DNA of 48,739 bases from a virus. Each line of letters starts with the position of its first letter. The first letter of the stretch is position 1. The notes beneath the pieces are model-generated. The model saw nothing but the letters and a program-made list of their open reading frames with translations. It made no database searches and was not told the origin of the DNA. Location of the stretch: the IMG/VR virus record IMGVR_UViG_3300009034_000062, positions 1 to 48,739 of that record; one strand, given 5' to 3'. Below, piece after piece: positions 25,765-33,914 of this stretch. Made by a program: the position numbers and the translations under genes.

Positions 25765-26652
25765 CTAAAGGTCGTCTAAGAAATCTTTCTCCTTTTCTTC
25801 TTTCTTCTCTTCCACAGGTGGAACCTCTCCTTTCTCCTCTTCTTTCTTCTCCTTAGATTCGAAATCGAAAATATCATCCTCAGATGAGGCAGCAGGCTTC
25901 TCTCCCTCAGTCGCTTTTACAGCATCTGCATCTCTACCAGTTAAAACATCTTCTTCCTCAAGCTCAACTGGAGCATCTTTAGTAGTTCGTCTCTCATAAA
26001 TAGCAAATCTACGACTCAGAGCTTCTTTATCCATATTAGCTCCAAGACACTCCATCAAATCATACTTGCCAACTTCCTCTTGAAGATATTTCTTCACATT
26101 GTCCTTGTCCTCCAACCAAGCTGCGTCTTTCTTCACTGTGATTGTCATGTTCTGGAATTTTCCTTCTTCACAGAGCAAAGCTAAATCATGGCGGTTTATC
26201 TGATTTTTATTTTTTCCACCCCACTCATCAAGAATTCCTCTAATCTCTCTGTACTTCCGATTGTCAATAATCCAGATTTCAAGCCAGTACTTCAAAGCAC
26301 CAGGGGAGAGCTTCCCCTCAAAATCAGTCTTATAACGCAGAACCCGAATTGCAAACCTACGAACTGGACGAGTTACCCTCTCAACATCTTTCAAGGATAA
26401 AGCACACATAATACAATCATCAGGACGACCTGCATCTTCTTCAACCTTGTACAAATCTGCTGGGGACTTAATCTCTTCATTCAAAAGTGCATGACAATGG
26501 ACATAACCAATACCCCTGACGAAATGACGAACAGAAGCTTCCCAGCCTTTTGTGCTAGGAATACATATCCTCGCCTTTTCGTCCTTCTTTAGCTCCAGCT
26601 TCGGGAACTCAACTCCGCCCTCTGCGGGAGCTTCCGCTACATTAAATCTCAT
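25765..26652 (-). CDS. Single-stranded DNA-binding protein, T4 gp32-like layout
   Basis: 295 residues. The N-terminal ~200 residues form a folded core with a possible zinc site (HCHALL at ~55 and CIMC at ~80). After residue 220 the chain becomes acidic and disordered, ending EKDFLDDL. This layout (OB core with zinc, acidic C-terminal tail ending in a hydrophobic/acidic tip) is that of phage gp32-type SSBs. Co-location with RecA/UvsX supports it. GGAGG precedes the ATG. The OB fold itself cannot be proven by eye. Confidence 0.65.
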   Translation of the reverse strand: MRFNVAEAPAEGGVEFPKLELKKDEKARICIPSTKGWEASVRHFVRGIGYVHCHALLNEEIKSPADLYKVEEDAGRPDDCIMCALSLKDVERVTRPVRRFAIRVLRYKTDFEGKLSPGALKYWLEIWIIDNRKYREIRGILDEWGGKNKNQINRHDLALLCEEGKFQNMTITVKKDAAWLEDKDNVKKYLQEEVGKYDLMECLGANMDKEALSRRFAIYERRTTKDAPVELEEEDVLTGRDADAVKATEGEKPAASSEDDIFDFESKEKKEEEKGEVPPVEEKKEEKEKDFLDDL

Positions 26653-26666
26653 CTTAGACCTCCTAT

Positions 26667-27080
26667 CTATTCATGACCCTCAAAACTTAATTTGAGGTCA
26701 AGTTTCATAACTTCATAATAAGACTTAAGAATATACTCAAACCTTCGAGTCCCTTCTAAAATTATCTCAACTTTTTCCATATCTCTTTTAGCAGTCTGCA
26801 CAGTATCTGGCTCCCTCAACAACTCATAAAGCCTCCGCTCTTCATAATGAAGCCCCCTATTAGCTCCATCCCTTGCTCTTCTAGCAAAGTCATCGGCTGA
26901 TACTCGATACCCTTTAATTACACCAGTCAACACGTGTTTATTCCAGGTTGCCACGCTCAAAACCTTTAATAGAAGCTGATAACGCTCCTTTAACTCAGCA
27001 GGAGCCTCACAAGAAGCCAACATCAAAGTACACAGTTTCTTCATGAGCTCTTCTAAATTCTCTATGTTAAGCTTATCCAC
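26667..27080 (-). CDS. Small helical protein in the recombination block
   Basis: 137 residues, all helical by appearance, with one Cys pair region (KLCTLMLASCEAP). It starts with GTG at 27080 behind GGGGGAAGAAA and overlaps the previous gene by 8 bases. It lies just before the SSB gene, so an accessory role in recombination (mediator type) is possible but unproven. I do not recognise it. Confidence 0.65.
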   Translation of the reverse strand: MDKLNIENLEELMKKLCTLMLASCEAPAELKERYQLLLKVLSVATWNKHVLTGVIKGYRVSADDFARRARDGANRGLHYEERRLYELLREPDTVQTAKRDMEKVEIILEGTRRFEYILKSYYEVMKLDLKLSFEGHE

Positions 27081-27375
27081 TTTCTTCCCCCTGCTTCTTC
27101 ATAAGATTTTTAACAACTTTAGTAAGTTTGTCACTCAACAGACCAAAGATTCGCTCTTTCCGCTTCTTCAACTCAGTCGAATCAATATACCCTTCACAAT
27201 ACTGAAAAAGAAGCCCTTCAAAAAGCACCAAAACATTAAACACAAACATCTTCTCCATAAGGTTACATCCATTCAGTGCTCCAGAAGGAATGTCAGCATC
27301 ACTCAGGATAAACCAGCCTTCATGCTGCTCAAAATCCTTACCTCCTGAAAAAGATACACGATGTCTTACTTCCAC
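27073..27375 (-). CDS. Unknown small protein
   Basis: 100 residues from a GTG at 27375. GGAGG stands 6 bases upstream, and this start lies next to the stop of the previous gene (27377), so the longer upstream extension is not needed. Beta-like N-terminus (VRHRVSFSG ... EGWFILSD) and a hydrophobic helix (FVFNVLVLFEGLLFQY) that is probably buried rather than membrane-spanning. Function unknown. Confidence 0.6.
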   Translation of the reverse strand: MEVRHRVSFSGGKDFEQHEGWFILSDADIPSGALNGCNLMEKMFVFNVLVLFEGLLFQYCEGYIDSTELKKRKERIFGLLSDKLTKVVKNLMKKQGEESG

Positions 27376-27376
27376 C

Positions 27377-28141
27377 TCACACCTCCAATTCCTTCTTTTC
27401 TGACTCTGTGCCCCACCGTCTTCGTTTCTCTTTAATAGCACTATTAAGCCAGAAAATATTCTTAACCAGATAACTCTTATACTGCTTCATGTACTCTAAA
27501 ACAATCTCACGAACTTTCAAGTCCTTAATCGCCAAAGTCTGTCCTACTACACTCACTGCATTAATCGCAGAACCATGTAGAAAAACAGGAACATGCTCTT
27601 GTTTTCCAGGCACACATCCCGAAGCATGAATCATTTTTGTATAAGGTAGCCAGTACTTAAGTACGTTAAAATGACAGAGCTCAGAAGCAAGGTGGGAGAA
27701 GTCAATACATAGCCCCATCCAATCTGTTTGAAAATGCCTACCAAAATCCGCCAACAGTCGAAACGGATTACCCTGCCCTGTCCTCTTTGAACGGAAGGAT
27801 TCCAGACACAAACAATACTGCTCCTCATCCACCACACTATCAGCAATTGCCATTAAATCAGAAGCCCAGGGATGCACCACAAACAAATCCACTTCAAAAA
27901 CTTTTGCTAAATTCTTCACAATCCCTGTCTCATCAACATAATCTTTGTGTGTCAAGCCTTTCGGGAGATGTATTGAAGAAACATACTCAGATGGGACATC
28001 CAACAGAGCATTGACTAAATCCAAATCTTTAAGCTCGTAGAACGCCAACTCTACATTAAACTTATACCCTTTAGTGAACTCAACAACAAATTCTACATCT
28101 TTTTTATCAGCAACAAACCAACTGATGCTTCCCTTAATCAT
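27377..28141 (-). CDS. TIM-barrel, AP endonuclease family 2 / sugar isomerase-like protein
   Basis: 254 residues. The alternation of strands and helices, with metal-ligand-like residues at strand ends (FVVHPW, CLCLESF, LCIDFSH, MIHASGC, EHVPVF), resembles the AP endonuclease 2 / xylose isomerase-like barrel, as in endonuclease IV: H, E, D/H, H, D/H order. If correct, it could be a DNA repair enzyme acting after the uracil-DNA glycosylase; many barrel members act on sugars instead. The ATG overlaps the transglycosylase stop by 8 bases and has GGAG upstream. Confidence 0.6.
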   Translation of the reverse strand: MIKGSISWFVADKKDVEFVVEFTKGYKFNVELAFYELKDLDLVNALLDVPSEYVSSIHLPKGLTHKDYVDETGIVKNLAKVFEVDLFVVHPWASDLMAIADSVVDEEQYCLCLESFRSKRTGQGNPFRLLADFGRHFQTDWMGLCIDFSHLASELCHFNVLKYWLPYTKMIHASGCVPGKQEHVPVFLHGSAINAVSVVGQTLAIKDLKVREIVLEYMKQYKSYLVKNIFWLNSAIKEKRRRWGTESEKKELEV

Positions 28142-28847
28142 CTTTGGCTCCTTTATACTTCTTCATTTTCTCCTCTATATCCATAGCATATTTCAAACTC
28201 GCTTTAGGAGTTTTACTTTCATCTGACACTAGCAACGCTTCAAAGGACTCTTTCGACCACAGATACAGACTAAAGGCTAATTTCCAGTCAGACGGAGAAG
28301 CATGACCCAACTCCATGAACCTTTGTTGGTACTCAACCAGACGTTCCAACCCCAACACTAAATTCACTTCGGGACGTAGAGCCATCTCTTTTGTCTTCTC
28401 AATCGAGACTTTGACATTCATGTACTTTTCAAGCCCTTCCTGGGCTGTAAACGGCATCTGCTGGGTTAAACCGAGTGCCCCTGCCGAAGACTCTGCCTTT
28501 GGGTCAAAAGCACTCTCTACCTCCACCCAGGACAGTATCCTCTGCCAATCAAGCCCAATAGGAACAGTACCATTCGTCCCATATTTGTGATGGTATCTAA
28601 AGACAATCCTAGCTAAGATTCTCACTTTCTCATCTTTCATAAAAACTCCTGCTTGGCTAAACAGACTATCTTCAATCGACTTATAAAGAAGAATCTCCTC
28701 ATGAATCAAGTTCAACCCTTCAAGTTTCTTCTCAAGGTTGTATATCTGCCCTTTAAACCCTTCGATTCGTACTCCTTGAACACCTACTGCTACGGATGAA
28801 GCAACGATAAGAGTAAGAATCAAATAAAGTGTCCTATCTTTTTTCAT
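28134..28847 (-). CDS. Lytic transglycosylase with N-terminal membrane anchor
   Basis: 237 residues. A hydrophobic segment (LYLILTLIVASSVAVGV, ~7-23) suggests an uncleaved anchor or signal-arrest-release type signal, followed by a coiled coil (~35-60). The SLT domain shows the catalytic Glu111 in WVEVESAFDP and the motif GALGLTQQMPFTA. It cleaves peptidoglycan and could serve as endolysin or as an entry enzyme. It overlaps its neighbours by 4-8 bases. Its place among recombination genes is unusual for a lysis gene. Confidence 0.82.
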   Translation of the reverse strand: MKKDRTLYLILTLIVASSVAVGVQGVRIEGFKGQIYNLEKKLEGLNLIHEEILLYKSIEDSLFSQAGVFMKDEKVRILARIVFRYHHKYGTNGTVPIGLDWQRILSWVEVESAFDPKAESSAGALGLTQQMPFTAQEGLEKYMNVKVSIEKTKEMALRPEVNLVLGLERLVEYQQRFMELGHASPSDWKLAFSLYLWSKESFEALLVSDESKTPKASLKYAMDIEEKMKKYKGAKDD

Positions 28848-29254
28848 CGTCTTCCACCTCCTATACTAAGGTGTTTATCAAAGATTTCCTTCGCAGCTTT
28901 TACTTCTATATCTTCCGCTCCTTTAGGAAGAATAATTCCCGACTGCTTTTTTCTAATTGCTTCCATGATTCTATTTATAGTCTCTTGTGCTTCCCTTTTC
29001 AATGTCTCCACATCAAGCTCTTTATAAATTATAAGAAACTGTTCATCCGTTATATTCATGTAATGAAACCAATCATCATTTCCCTGGATGAGCCCAGCAA
29101 AAAACTGATACAAACCCTGTTGACCAGCCTTCTTGGTAACAGAATAACATATCTTTGCTATAGAGTAGCTTTTCACCGCCATCCTAAAATTCGAGAGGGT
29201 TACTCCATGATAATACTTGACCTTACAAACTCCCCTCTTTTTATTCTTACTCAT
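28844..29254 (-). CDS. Unknown helical protein
   Basis: 136 residues; basic N-terminus (MSKNKKRGVCKVKYYHG), then helices, ending DKHLSIGGGRR. Overlaps the transglycosylase start by 4 bases and the upstream 44-codon gene by 4 bases. No family recognised. Confidence 0.65.
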   Translation of the reverse strand: MSKNKKRGVCKVKYYHGVTLSNFRMAVKSYSIAKICYSVTKKAGQQGLYQFFAGLIQGNDDWFHYMNITDEQFLIIYKELDVETLKREAQETINRIMEAIRKKQSGIILPKGAEDIEVKAAKEIFDKHLSIGGGRR

Positions 29255-29385
29255 AGAACCATCCTACAGGGACTCTTACAACTCATTTCCCTTAATATTT
29301 TGCCATTCTCATCCTTCTCCACTCCTCGCCACTTGCCAGGACAGCCCTGACACCTCTGGAACGGATAAAAATTCTTTTTCTTCAT
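29251..29385 (-). CDS. 44-residue cysteine-rich protein
   Basis: Short gene from an ATG at 29385 to a TGA that overlaps the next ATG (ATGA). It contains two Cys pairs, RCQGCPGKW near the start and SCKSPC near the end, so it probably binds zinc. The binding site is weak (AAGATTAAG), but the overlap and Cys pattern support coding. The Cys spacing resembles small zinc-ribbon proteins encoded at 34-46 kb. Confidence 0.55.
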   Translation of the reverse strand: MKKKNFYPFQRCQGCPGKWRGVEKDENGKILREMSCKSPCRMVL

Positions 29386-29407
29386 CTTAATCTTAGTAAA
29401 AGGGAGC

Positions 29408-29662
29408 CTACCCTTTGGGGTCAAGATTAACTCCTCTTATTCTAGGAACCATACATGAGTCACACCAATGAAAAATATAATACGACATGTAATACACATG
29501 AAAACGACACAACCCCATAATCTTCCGCATGTCTCTCTTAAAACCTGCAAAAATTACAAAAAACTTCCAGAATTTAAAATCTATCAAAATTCCATATGAC
29601 AAATAACTAAATCGCACATCAACTCTCAAATGTTTGCTTATCTCAATTGTCAAATTTCTCAT
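29408..29662 (-). CDS. Small basic aromatic-rich protein, uncertain
   Basis: 84 residues, rich in Phe, Tyr and Arg, with CRFHVYYMSYYIFHWCDSCM, a possible metal site. It overlaps the end of the polymerase gene by 20 bases and has GGAGG about 9 bases before the ATG. Composition is unusual, so it is less certain than its neighbours. Confidence 0.45.
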   Translation of the reverse strand: MRNLTIEISKHLRVDVRFSYLSYGILIDFKFWKFFVIFAGFKRDMRKIMGLCRFHVYYMSYYIFHWCDSCMVPRIRGVNLDPKG

Positions 29663-31808
29663 AGAATGTGCCTCCTGTGTAGAGCATAATTCGTTCCTTA
29701 TCTTCTATACCCACTCCAGAGGTATAAGAAAGTTCTTTCTCAAAGTTTTCCATCATAATAATAAACTTATTGTCTCCTGGTTTACTCCGCAAAAGAGCTT
29801 TTAACTTTCGGGTTTGCTCCTTCGTTATCTTTTTAGGGAAAGAGATAACATACGTCTTAGCTTTCTTAGAAAGAGGAGACACTACCCCTGTATTCTCATA
29901 TAGAAATCTTTCCACAAAGTCTCCAAGCCCCTCCCCTTTATTTGGGTCTTTAAGACTTCCCCAGTTCTTCCCGATTGAAACATCCACAGGAAATTCAGGG
30001 TAGCCAGGAAGCTTGTAGTGAAGCTTCTGGACACCTTCTTGAACAAGACCAAGTAAATCAACCTTTTTTGGAACTTCAAAAGACAATGAATCATGCGTAG
30101 AAAGAATCACCTTAATACCTAGCCCAGGAAACTTCTCCTGAACTAATCTCTGCATTTTCACCATACCGATTTTTAAAATATCAGCAGCAGTCCCCTGCAC
30201 CACCTGGTTATAAGCGATTCGTCCAGCTTTCATTCTATCCTTTTTCTCTGGACTGTCAAAGCCAAAAATAGGAACTCGCCTTCCAAAATATGTCTCAACA
30301 TACCCTCGACTGCTCGCCTCCTTTGCAATCATGTCAGCTCCGTGAAACATTCTAGGATAACTATCCAAATATCGGTTCCTAAAATCATCTGCTTCTTCAT
30401 AGGTTATTTCCATCTCTTCATTAAGCTTCCTGTAGAGCTCTCCTGCCCCAGCTCCATAAATAAGGGTGAAGTTAAGGGTCTTACCCAAGTACCTTTGTTT
30501 CTTAGTAACGCTATTGAGAGGCACACCAAAAATCAAAGCTGCGGTCTGAGTGTGAAAATCAACGCCTTTTGCAAAAGCTTCAAGAAGAGTAGTTTCCTGA
30601 GTTGTTCCTGCTGCCACTCTTGCCTCTATCTGTTTATAATCATATTCTAGAAACCAACAATCATTGGGGACAACAAACCCTACTCGAATATCAGAAACAA
30701 TCTTAGACTGCTCCTTACCCTTAAAATAAATCGTCCAAGTCTCTTTTCGTGGAATATTCTGCAAATTTGGGTCAGAACAACTAAACCGACCCGAAGGAAC
30801 TCCTGTCTGGTTATAGGAAGCATGGATTCGACCATCCTTCTGGATAAAAGACACATACTTCTTAAAGTAGGTACTCCTCCGCTTTGCAATCTCTTTATAG
30901 GTAACAATATTCCTCACAATTGGCTGTTTCCATTTTAAGATTTCAAGAACATCACCAGAAGTCTTCGGTTGACCTGTTGGGGTATAAGCCTTACAAGGAA
31001 GCTTCAGAATATCATACAAAGCATTCCCCAACTGTTTATAAGAGCCAATATTAAATGAAATCTTCTCTCCTGCTACCTCTGTTATTTGTGCTTCAATTAG
31101 CCTATGCAAATTCTCAAGCTCACTATCCAAATTCTTCTCTTCTGCACCGAAGAAATCTCTATCTATCAAAATCCCACTTCGTCTCAGCCAGCTAGTAACA
31201 GGAAACACTTTCTCTTCTAATTTATATATCTTGTTATCTTTCAACTTCCCATAAAGCTTCTTATAAATGAGGAACGAAGCTAGGGTATCCCGACCACAAT
31301 AATCCGCTACTGCATCAATAGAAGCCTCCGCAACGGAGTTCTTTGTTTGGCTAAGCTTCTGAGCAATCATAAACTCTCTGAAAGACTGCACTCCTACTTC
31401 TGGACACTCTACCCCTGCCACAGCCTCTAATGACAGCCCTGCGTATACTCCATGAACATACGCCAGGATACTCACATCTATACAAGGCACATCACGAGAA
31501 ATATTAGCAGAGTACTCCAAGAAATCCAAATCGAAATGAGCATTAAAAGCAACCATCGGAGCCATTCGCAGTTGTGGCTCAAAAATATGAAGAGCTTCTT
31601 CCCCATCGAAAGGTTGGTCATACTTATGTTTCAATGGAATATATGCAGCTCCAGTCCTCTCCCAACAAACACCTATCCCCACAATTTCTTCTCGTCTTGG
31701 GTCAAGTCCAGAAGTTTCCAAATCAATCGAGAAGAGTTTCCGATTCAAGGAGAGATAATCCCTGAGCTTCACAAGCTTGTCAAGCTCTCGGATAGCTTTA
31801 AATTTCAC
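29643..31808 (-). CDS. Family A DNA polymerase with 3'-5' exonuclease and extra C-terminal domain
   Basis: 721 residues, starting with GTG behind GGAGGAAGC. Exonuclease: SIDLETSGLDP (Asp29, Glu31), FNAHFDLDFL, YCGRDTLASF. Polymerase: motif A EYDYKQIEARV, motif B RYLGKTLNFTLIYG, motif C THDSLSFEV (572-574 is H-D-S; the usual Glu is Ser). There is no 5' nuclease. After the normal Pol I end (DVSIGKNWGSL) a further ~105 residues follow; KTYVISFPKKIT then LKALLRSKPGDNKFIIMM resembles the far C-terminus of bacterial DnaE. It is the likely replicative polymerase, used with the phage beta clamp and clamp loader. Confidence 0.92.
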   Translation of the reverse strand: MKFKAIRELDKLVKLRDYLSLNRKLFSIDLETSGLDPRREEIVGIGVCWERTGAAYIPLKHKYDQPFDGEEALHIFEPQLRMAPMVAFNAHFDLDFLEYSANISRDVPCIDVSILAYVHGVYAGLSLEAVAGVECPEVGVQSFREFMIAQKLSQTKNSVAEASIDAVADYCGRDTLASFLIYKKLYGKLKDNKIYKLEEKVFPVTSWLRRSGILIDRDFFGAEEKNLDSELENLHRLIEAQITEVAGEKISFNIGSYKQLGNALYDILKLPCKAYTPTGQPKTSGDVLEILKWKQPIVRNIVTYKEIAKRRSTYFKKYVSFIQKDGRIHASYNQTGVPSGRFSCSDPNLQNIPRKETWTIYFKGKEQSKIVSDIRVGFVVPNDCWFLEYDYKQIEARVAAGTTQETTLLEAFAKGVDFHTQTAALIFGVPLNSVTKKQRYLGKTLNFTLIYGAGAGELYRKLNEEMEITYEEADDFRNRYLDSYPRMFHGADMIAKEASSRGYVETYFGRRVPIFGFDSPEKKDRMKAGRIAYNQVVQGTAADILKIGMVKMQRLVQEKFPGLGIKVILSTHDSLSFEVPKKVDLLGLVQEGVQKLHYKLPGYPEFPVDVSIGKNWGSLKDPNKGEGLGDFVERFLYENTGVVSPLSKKAKTYVISFPKKITKEQTRKLKALLRSKPGDNKFIIMMENFEKELSYTSGVGIEDKERIMLYTGGTFYEKFDN

Positions 31809-32302
31809 GCTTCCTCCTGCATACGAAGAGCTTCTTTAAACTCCTCATCAAGAGAAACCCCACCACAAACAGGCTCTCGATACCCTTGTCTTTCATCCCC
31901 TACATAACCTCTCCTCTTTCTTCTTCCTGCATTCTCAGCTCTATTAGGGGCAATACGGTCAAATATCTGAGACAGCAAAACATTGCACCTCTTAAACTGT
32001 TCATAGACCTTTACACGAATCTTATATACCCTCCATAGCTTTCTATAATGCTCCACAACAACTTTCCACTCAACCCCCGCAGAAAGACAGCTCTGTGCAA
32101 ATCTGTGGTGCCTAAAACACAACAAAACCCAGGGAGCAGGATTTCTTATAACCGTATAATGATAGGAGCCAGAGTGTGACTTTCCATCCTTTCTATGCGT
32201 CTCCAAACGACCATGACAAAAACTACCCTCAAAAAAACACTTATCCCCTAATACTGCCCTCGCTTGTCTTTGAACTTCTAGTTTTCTTTCAGAAACCATC
32301 AT
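31805..32302 (-). CDS. HNH-like nuclease candidate
   Basis: 165 residues. A zinc/HNH-like block is visible: CFFEGSFC, LETHRKDG and WVLLCFRHHRF (residues ~22-70), similar to HNH motifs with the first His in LETH and the last in RHH. The remaining C-terminal part is basic and helical. It overlaps the polymerase start by 4 bases. A structural zinc protein is possible; the catalytic pattern is less clean than in 25305-25601. Confidence 0.5.
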   Translation of the reverse strand: MMVSERKLEVQRQARAVLGDKCFFEGSFCHGRLETHRKDGKSHSGSYHYTVIRNPAPWVLLCFRHHRFAQSCLSAGVEWKVVVEHYRKLWRVYKIRVKVYEQFKRCNVLLSQIFDRIAPNRAENAGRRKRRGYVGDERQGYREPVCGGVSLDEEFKEALRMQEEA

Positions 32303-32308
32303 CCACCT

Positions 32309-32542
32309 TTATTCAAACACCTCTCTGAGAATATAATAAAGTAGCCTCCAAACACTATAAGACTTTCTAGGGAAGGCTTTAATGGTGCCTATTCGCCAAA
32401 CTGCTCCTTGTTTACCCCATAGAGCATATTTATAATCACCTCGGTACATAGTGCCTGTCCCTTCATTAACAATTTCCGCTCTCGCTATTGTCCTCCGATT
32501 TTTGGCAAAAGGAGGAATTAAATCAACCGTTATCTTTACCAT
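32309..32542 (-). CDS. Conserved small phage protein (ITVDLIPP family)
   Basis: 77 residues from the ATG at 32542, which has GGAGGAGGAGC right upstream; the longer frame lacks such a site. The pattern VKITVDLIPP, RTIARAEIVNEGTGT, GDYKYAL, W and FPRKSYSVWRLL is that of a short protein found in many phages, function unknown. It overlaps the preceding gene by 20 bases. Confidence 0.75.
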   Translation of the reverse strand: MVKITVDLIPPFAKNRRTIARAEIVNEGTGTMYRGDYKYALWGKQGAVWRIGTIKAFPRKSYSVWRLLYYILREVFE

Positions 32543-32756
32543 GCTCCTCCTCCACCCGCTTCTGTTGTTCTTCAATCCTTCGAGCCACTGTCTCAAGAGC
32601 CAGAAGCTTATCCGCTATACTCTCGCTATCTTCGCACTCCCTGAACAGAGCTCGGTCAAAATCAGTAAATCTAACAGACCGTAGCTCAAACCCTTCAATA
32701 ACAAGCGATACATGATAATCATTGGTTGCTGGATGCTTATGATGCTCAAACTTCAT
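32523..32756 (-). CDS. Small unknown protein
   Basis: 77 residues. N-terminal beta-like half (YHVSLVIEGFELRSVRFTD) and C-terminal charged helix (RRIEEQQKRVEEEHG). GGAGGGT precedes the ATG, and the start overlaps the mini-A stop (ATGA). Function unknown. Confidence 0.65.
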   Translation of the reverse strand: MKFEHHKHPATNDYHVSLVIEGFELRSVRFTDFDRALFRECEDSESIADKLLALETVARRIEEQQKRVEEEHGKDNG

Positions 32757-33631
32757 TCCATACCCTCCTTCAAATCTTTCACGATGTCGTGGAGCTTATC
32801 TATATCACCTCGTTCTGCTTCTAGTATATCACTAAACTGCTCTTTATCCAAATAGTTATCCACTGCCTCCCGCACGATTCGCTCCAAATCACTAGGACTC
32901 AAAGCATCAAGTTCCCAACTATCATCTCCGAACTTAGAGACATACCATGCAGACCTGGGGTCTGACAGCTTCGCTGGATTTGGAGGAGGTTGGAACTCCT
33001 CAATCTGCTCCTGTGTTAGAGCTACATGGACAACCTCAATCTTCTCTGCTTCAAACTCAAAGAGCCTTTCTTCTATATCCCTTAACATATCTAGCCCACT
33101 TGGGTCGTGGTCTCCAACATAAAGAATCACCACATGCTTCTTATTCATCTTAAATCGCTCAGCAGCCCTGTACATCGCTGAACAACTTGAATACCCTCTG
33201 TTCACCATGAGACTAACATGAAACCACTTGGACACTCGCTTCAAGATATTAGACACAGCATCTTTTTCCGTCCAGATTTCAATAAGAGAAGACTGTCCCT
33301 CCTGTCTATTCCGTTTATATTGATTAATAGTATCTTCAAGAGCTTCTTCAACATCATTCACTGCATATTCAAGATAAGGAATTCGAAGTCTATCTTCCAA
33401 ATAATTCCAGTCAGTAAACCCACACATTCGAGCAGTCACCATCACATTGCTCAACTTTGCGTACTCCTGAACTCTGTTTGGGATAATATTGCGAGCAACA
33501 AGCTGATAGTAGAGCTGTCTCAAAGTAAGCCTGTAACCCTCAGAAGCGTAATCCTCCAGGATAGAGTTCGCATGACCAATCAAGAGCTGTCTGTCTCCTG
33601 AAATCCTCTGACTTTTAAATGCTTCTTTCAT
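32753..33631 (-). CDS. Topoisomerase VI A / Spo11-like (mini-A) protein
   Basis: 292 residues, shorter than Topo VI A (about 360-390). A winged-helix-like front contains RLTLRQLYYQLVARN (35-48), with Tyr41/42 in the place of the cleavage tyrosine. The Toprim domain shows the Glu in EIWTEKDA (~118) and D-x-D in VGDHDPSGLDM (~173). The layout matches the 'mini-A' group described in mobile elements, which lack a B subunit. No Topo VI B gene is visible here. It may cut or nick DNA in replication or recombination. Start ATG overlaps nothing; GAGGTGAGAG lies upstream. Confidence 0.82.
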   Translation of the reverse strand: MKEAFKSQRISGDRQLLIGHANSILEDYASEGYRLTLRQLYYQLVARNIIPNRVQEYAKLSNVMVTARMCGFTDWNYLEDRLRIPYLEYAVNDVEEALEDTINQYKRNRQEGQSSLIEIWTEKDAVSNILKRVSKWFHVSLMVNRGYSSCSAMYRAAERFKMNKKHVVILYVGDHDPSGLDMLRDIEERLFEFEAEKIEVVHVALTQEQIEEFQPPPNPAKLSDPRSAWYVSKFGDDSWELDALSPSDLERIVREAVDNYLDKEQFSDILEAERGDIDKLHDIVKDLKEGME

Positions 33632-33639
33632 CTCTCACC

Positions 33640-33912
33640 TCATTTAAACACGATTGACCGCTCATCTCGCTTTTTCCCAAGAGCAAACCCACATTTATTG
33701 TATCCAACACATTCTTTCATATGGTGTGTAGATAAACTATAATAACAGATACCATGACTTCTAAAACATGTCACTTTATGAGGCTTAAACAATGCCTTAC
33801 GCAATTCTTGAACCATTTTATACTTTTTCTTCGGTGGCTCATAACCAGAAGATAAATGAGCATCATATAACTCTAAAAGATGTAACAAAAGACTTCTCTC
33901 AAAAGTTTCCAT
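33640..33912 (-). CDS. Small Cys/His-rich protein
   Basis: 90 residues. The second half has several Cys and His (VTCFRSHGICYY, THHMKECVGYNKCGF), likely a zinc site. A serine of the N-terminal half and the EPPKKKYKM stretch add positive charge. The binding site is weak (TAGAG). Function unknown. Confidence 0.6.
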   Translation of the reverse strand: METFERSLLLHLLELYDAHLSSGYEPPKKKYKMVQELRKALFKPHKVTCFRSHGICYYSLSTHHMKECVGYNKCGFALGKKRDERSIVFK

Positions 33913-33914
33913 CT

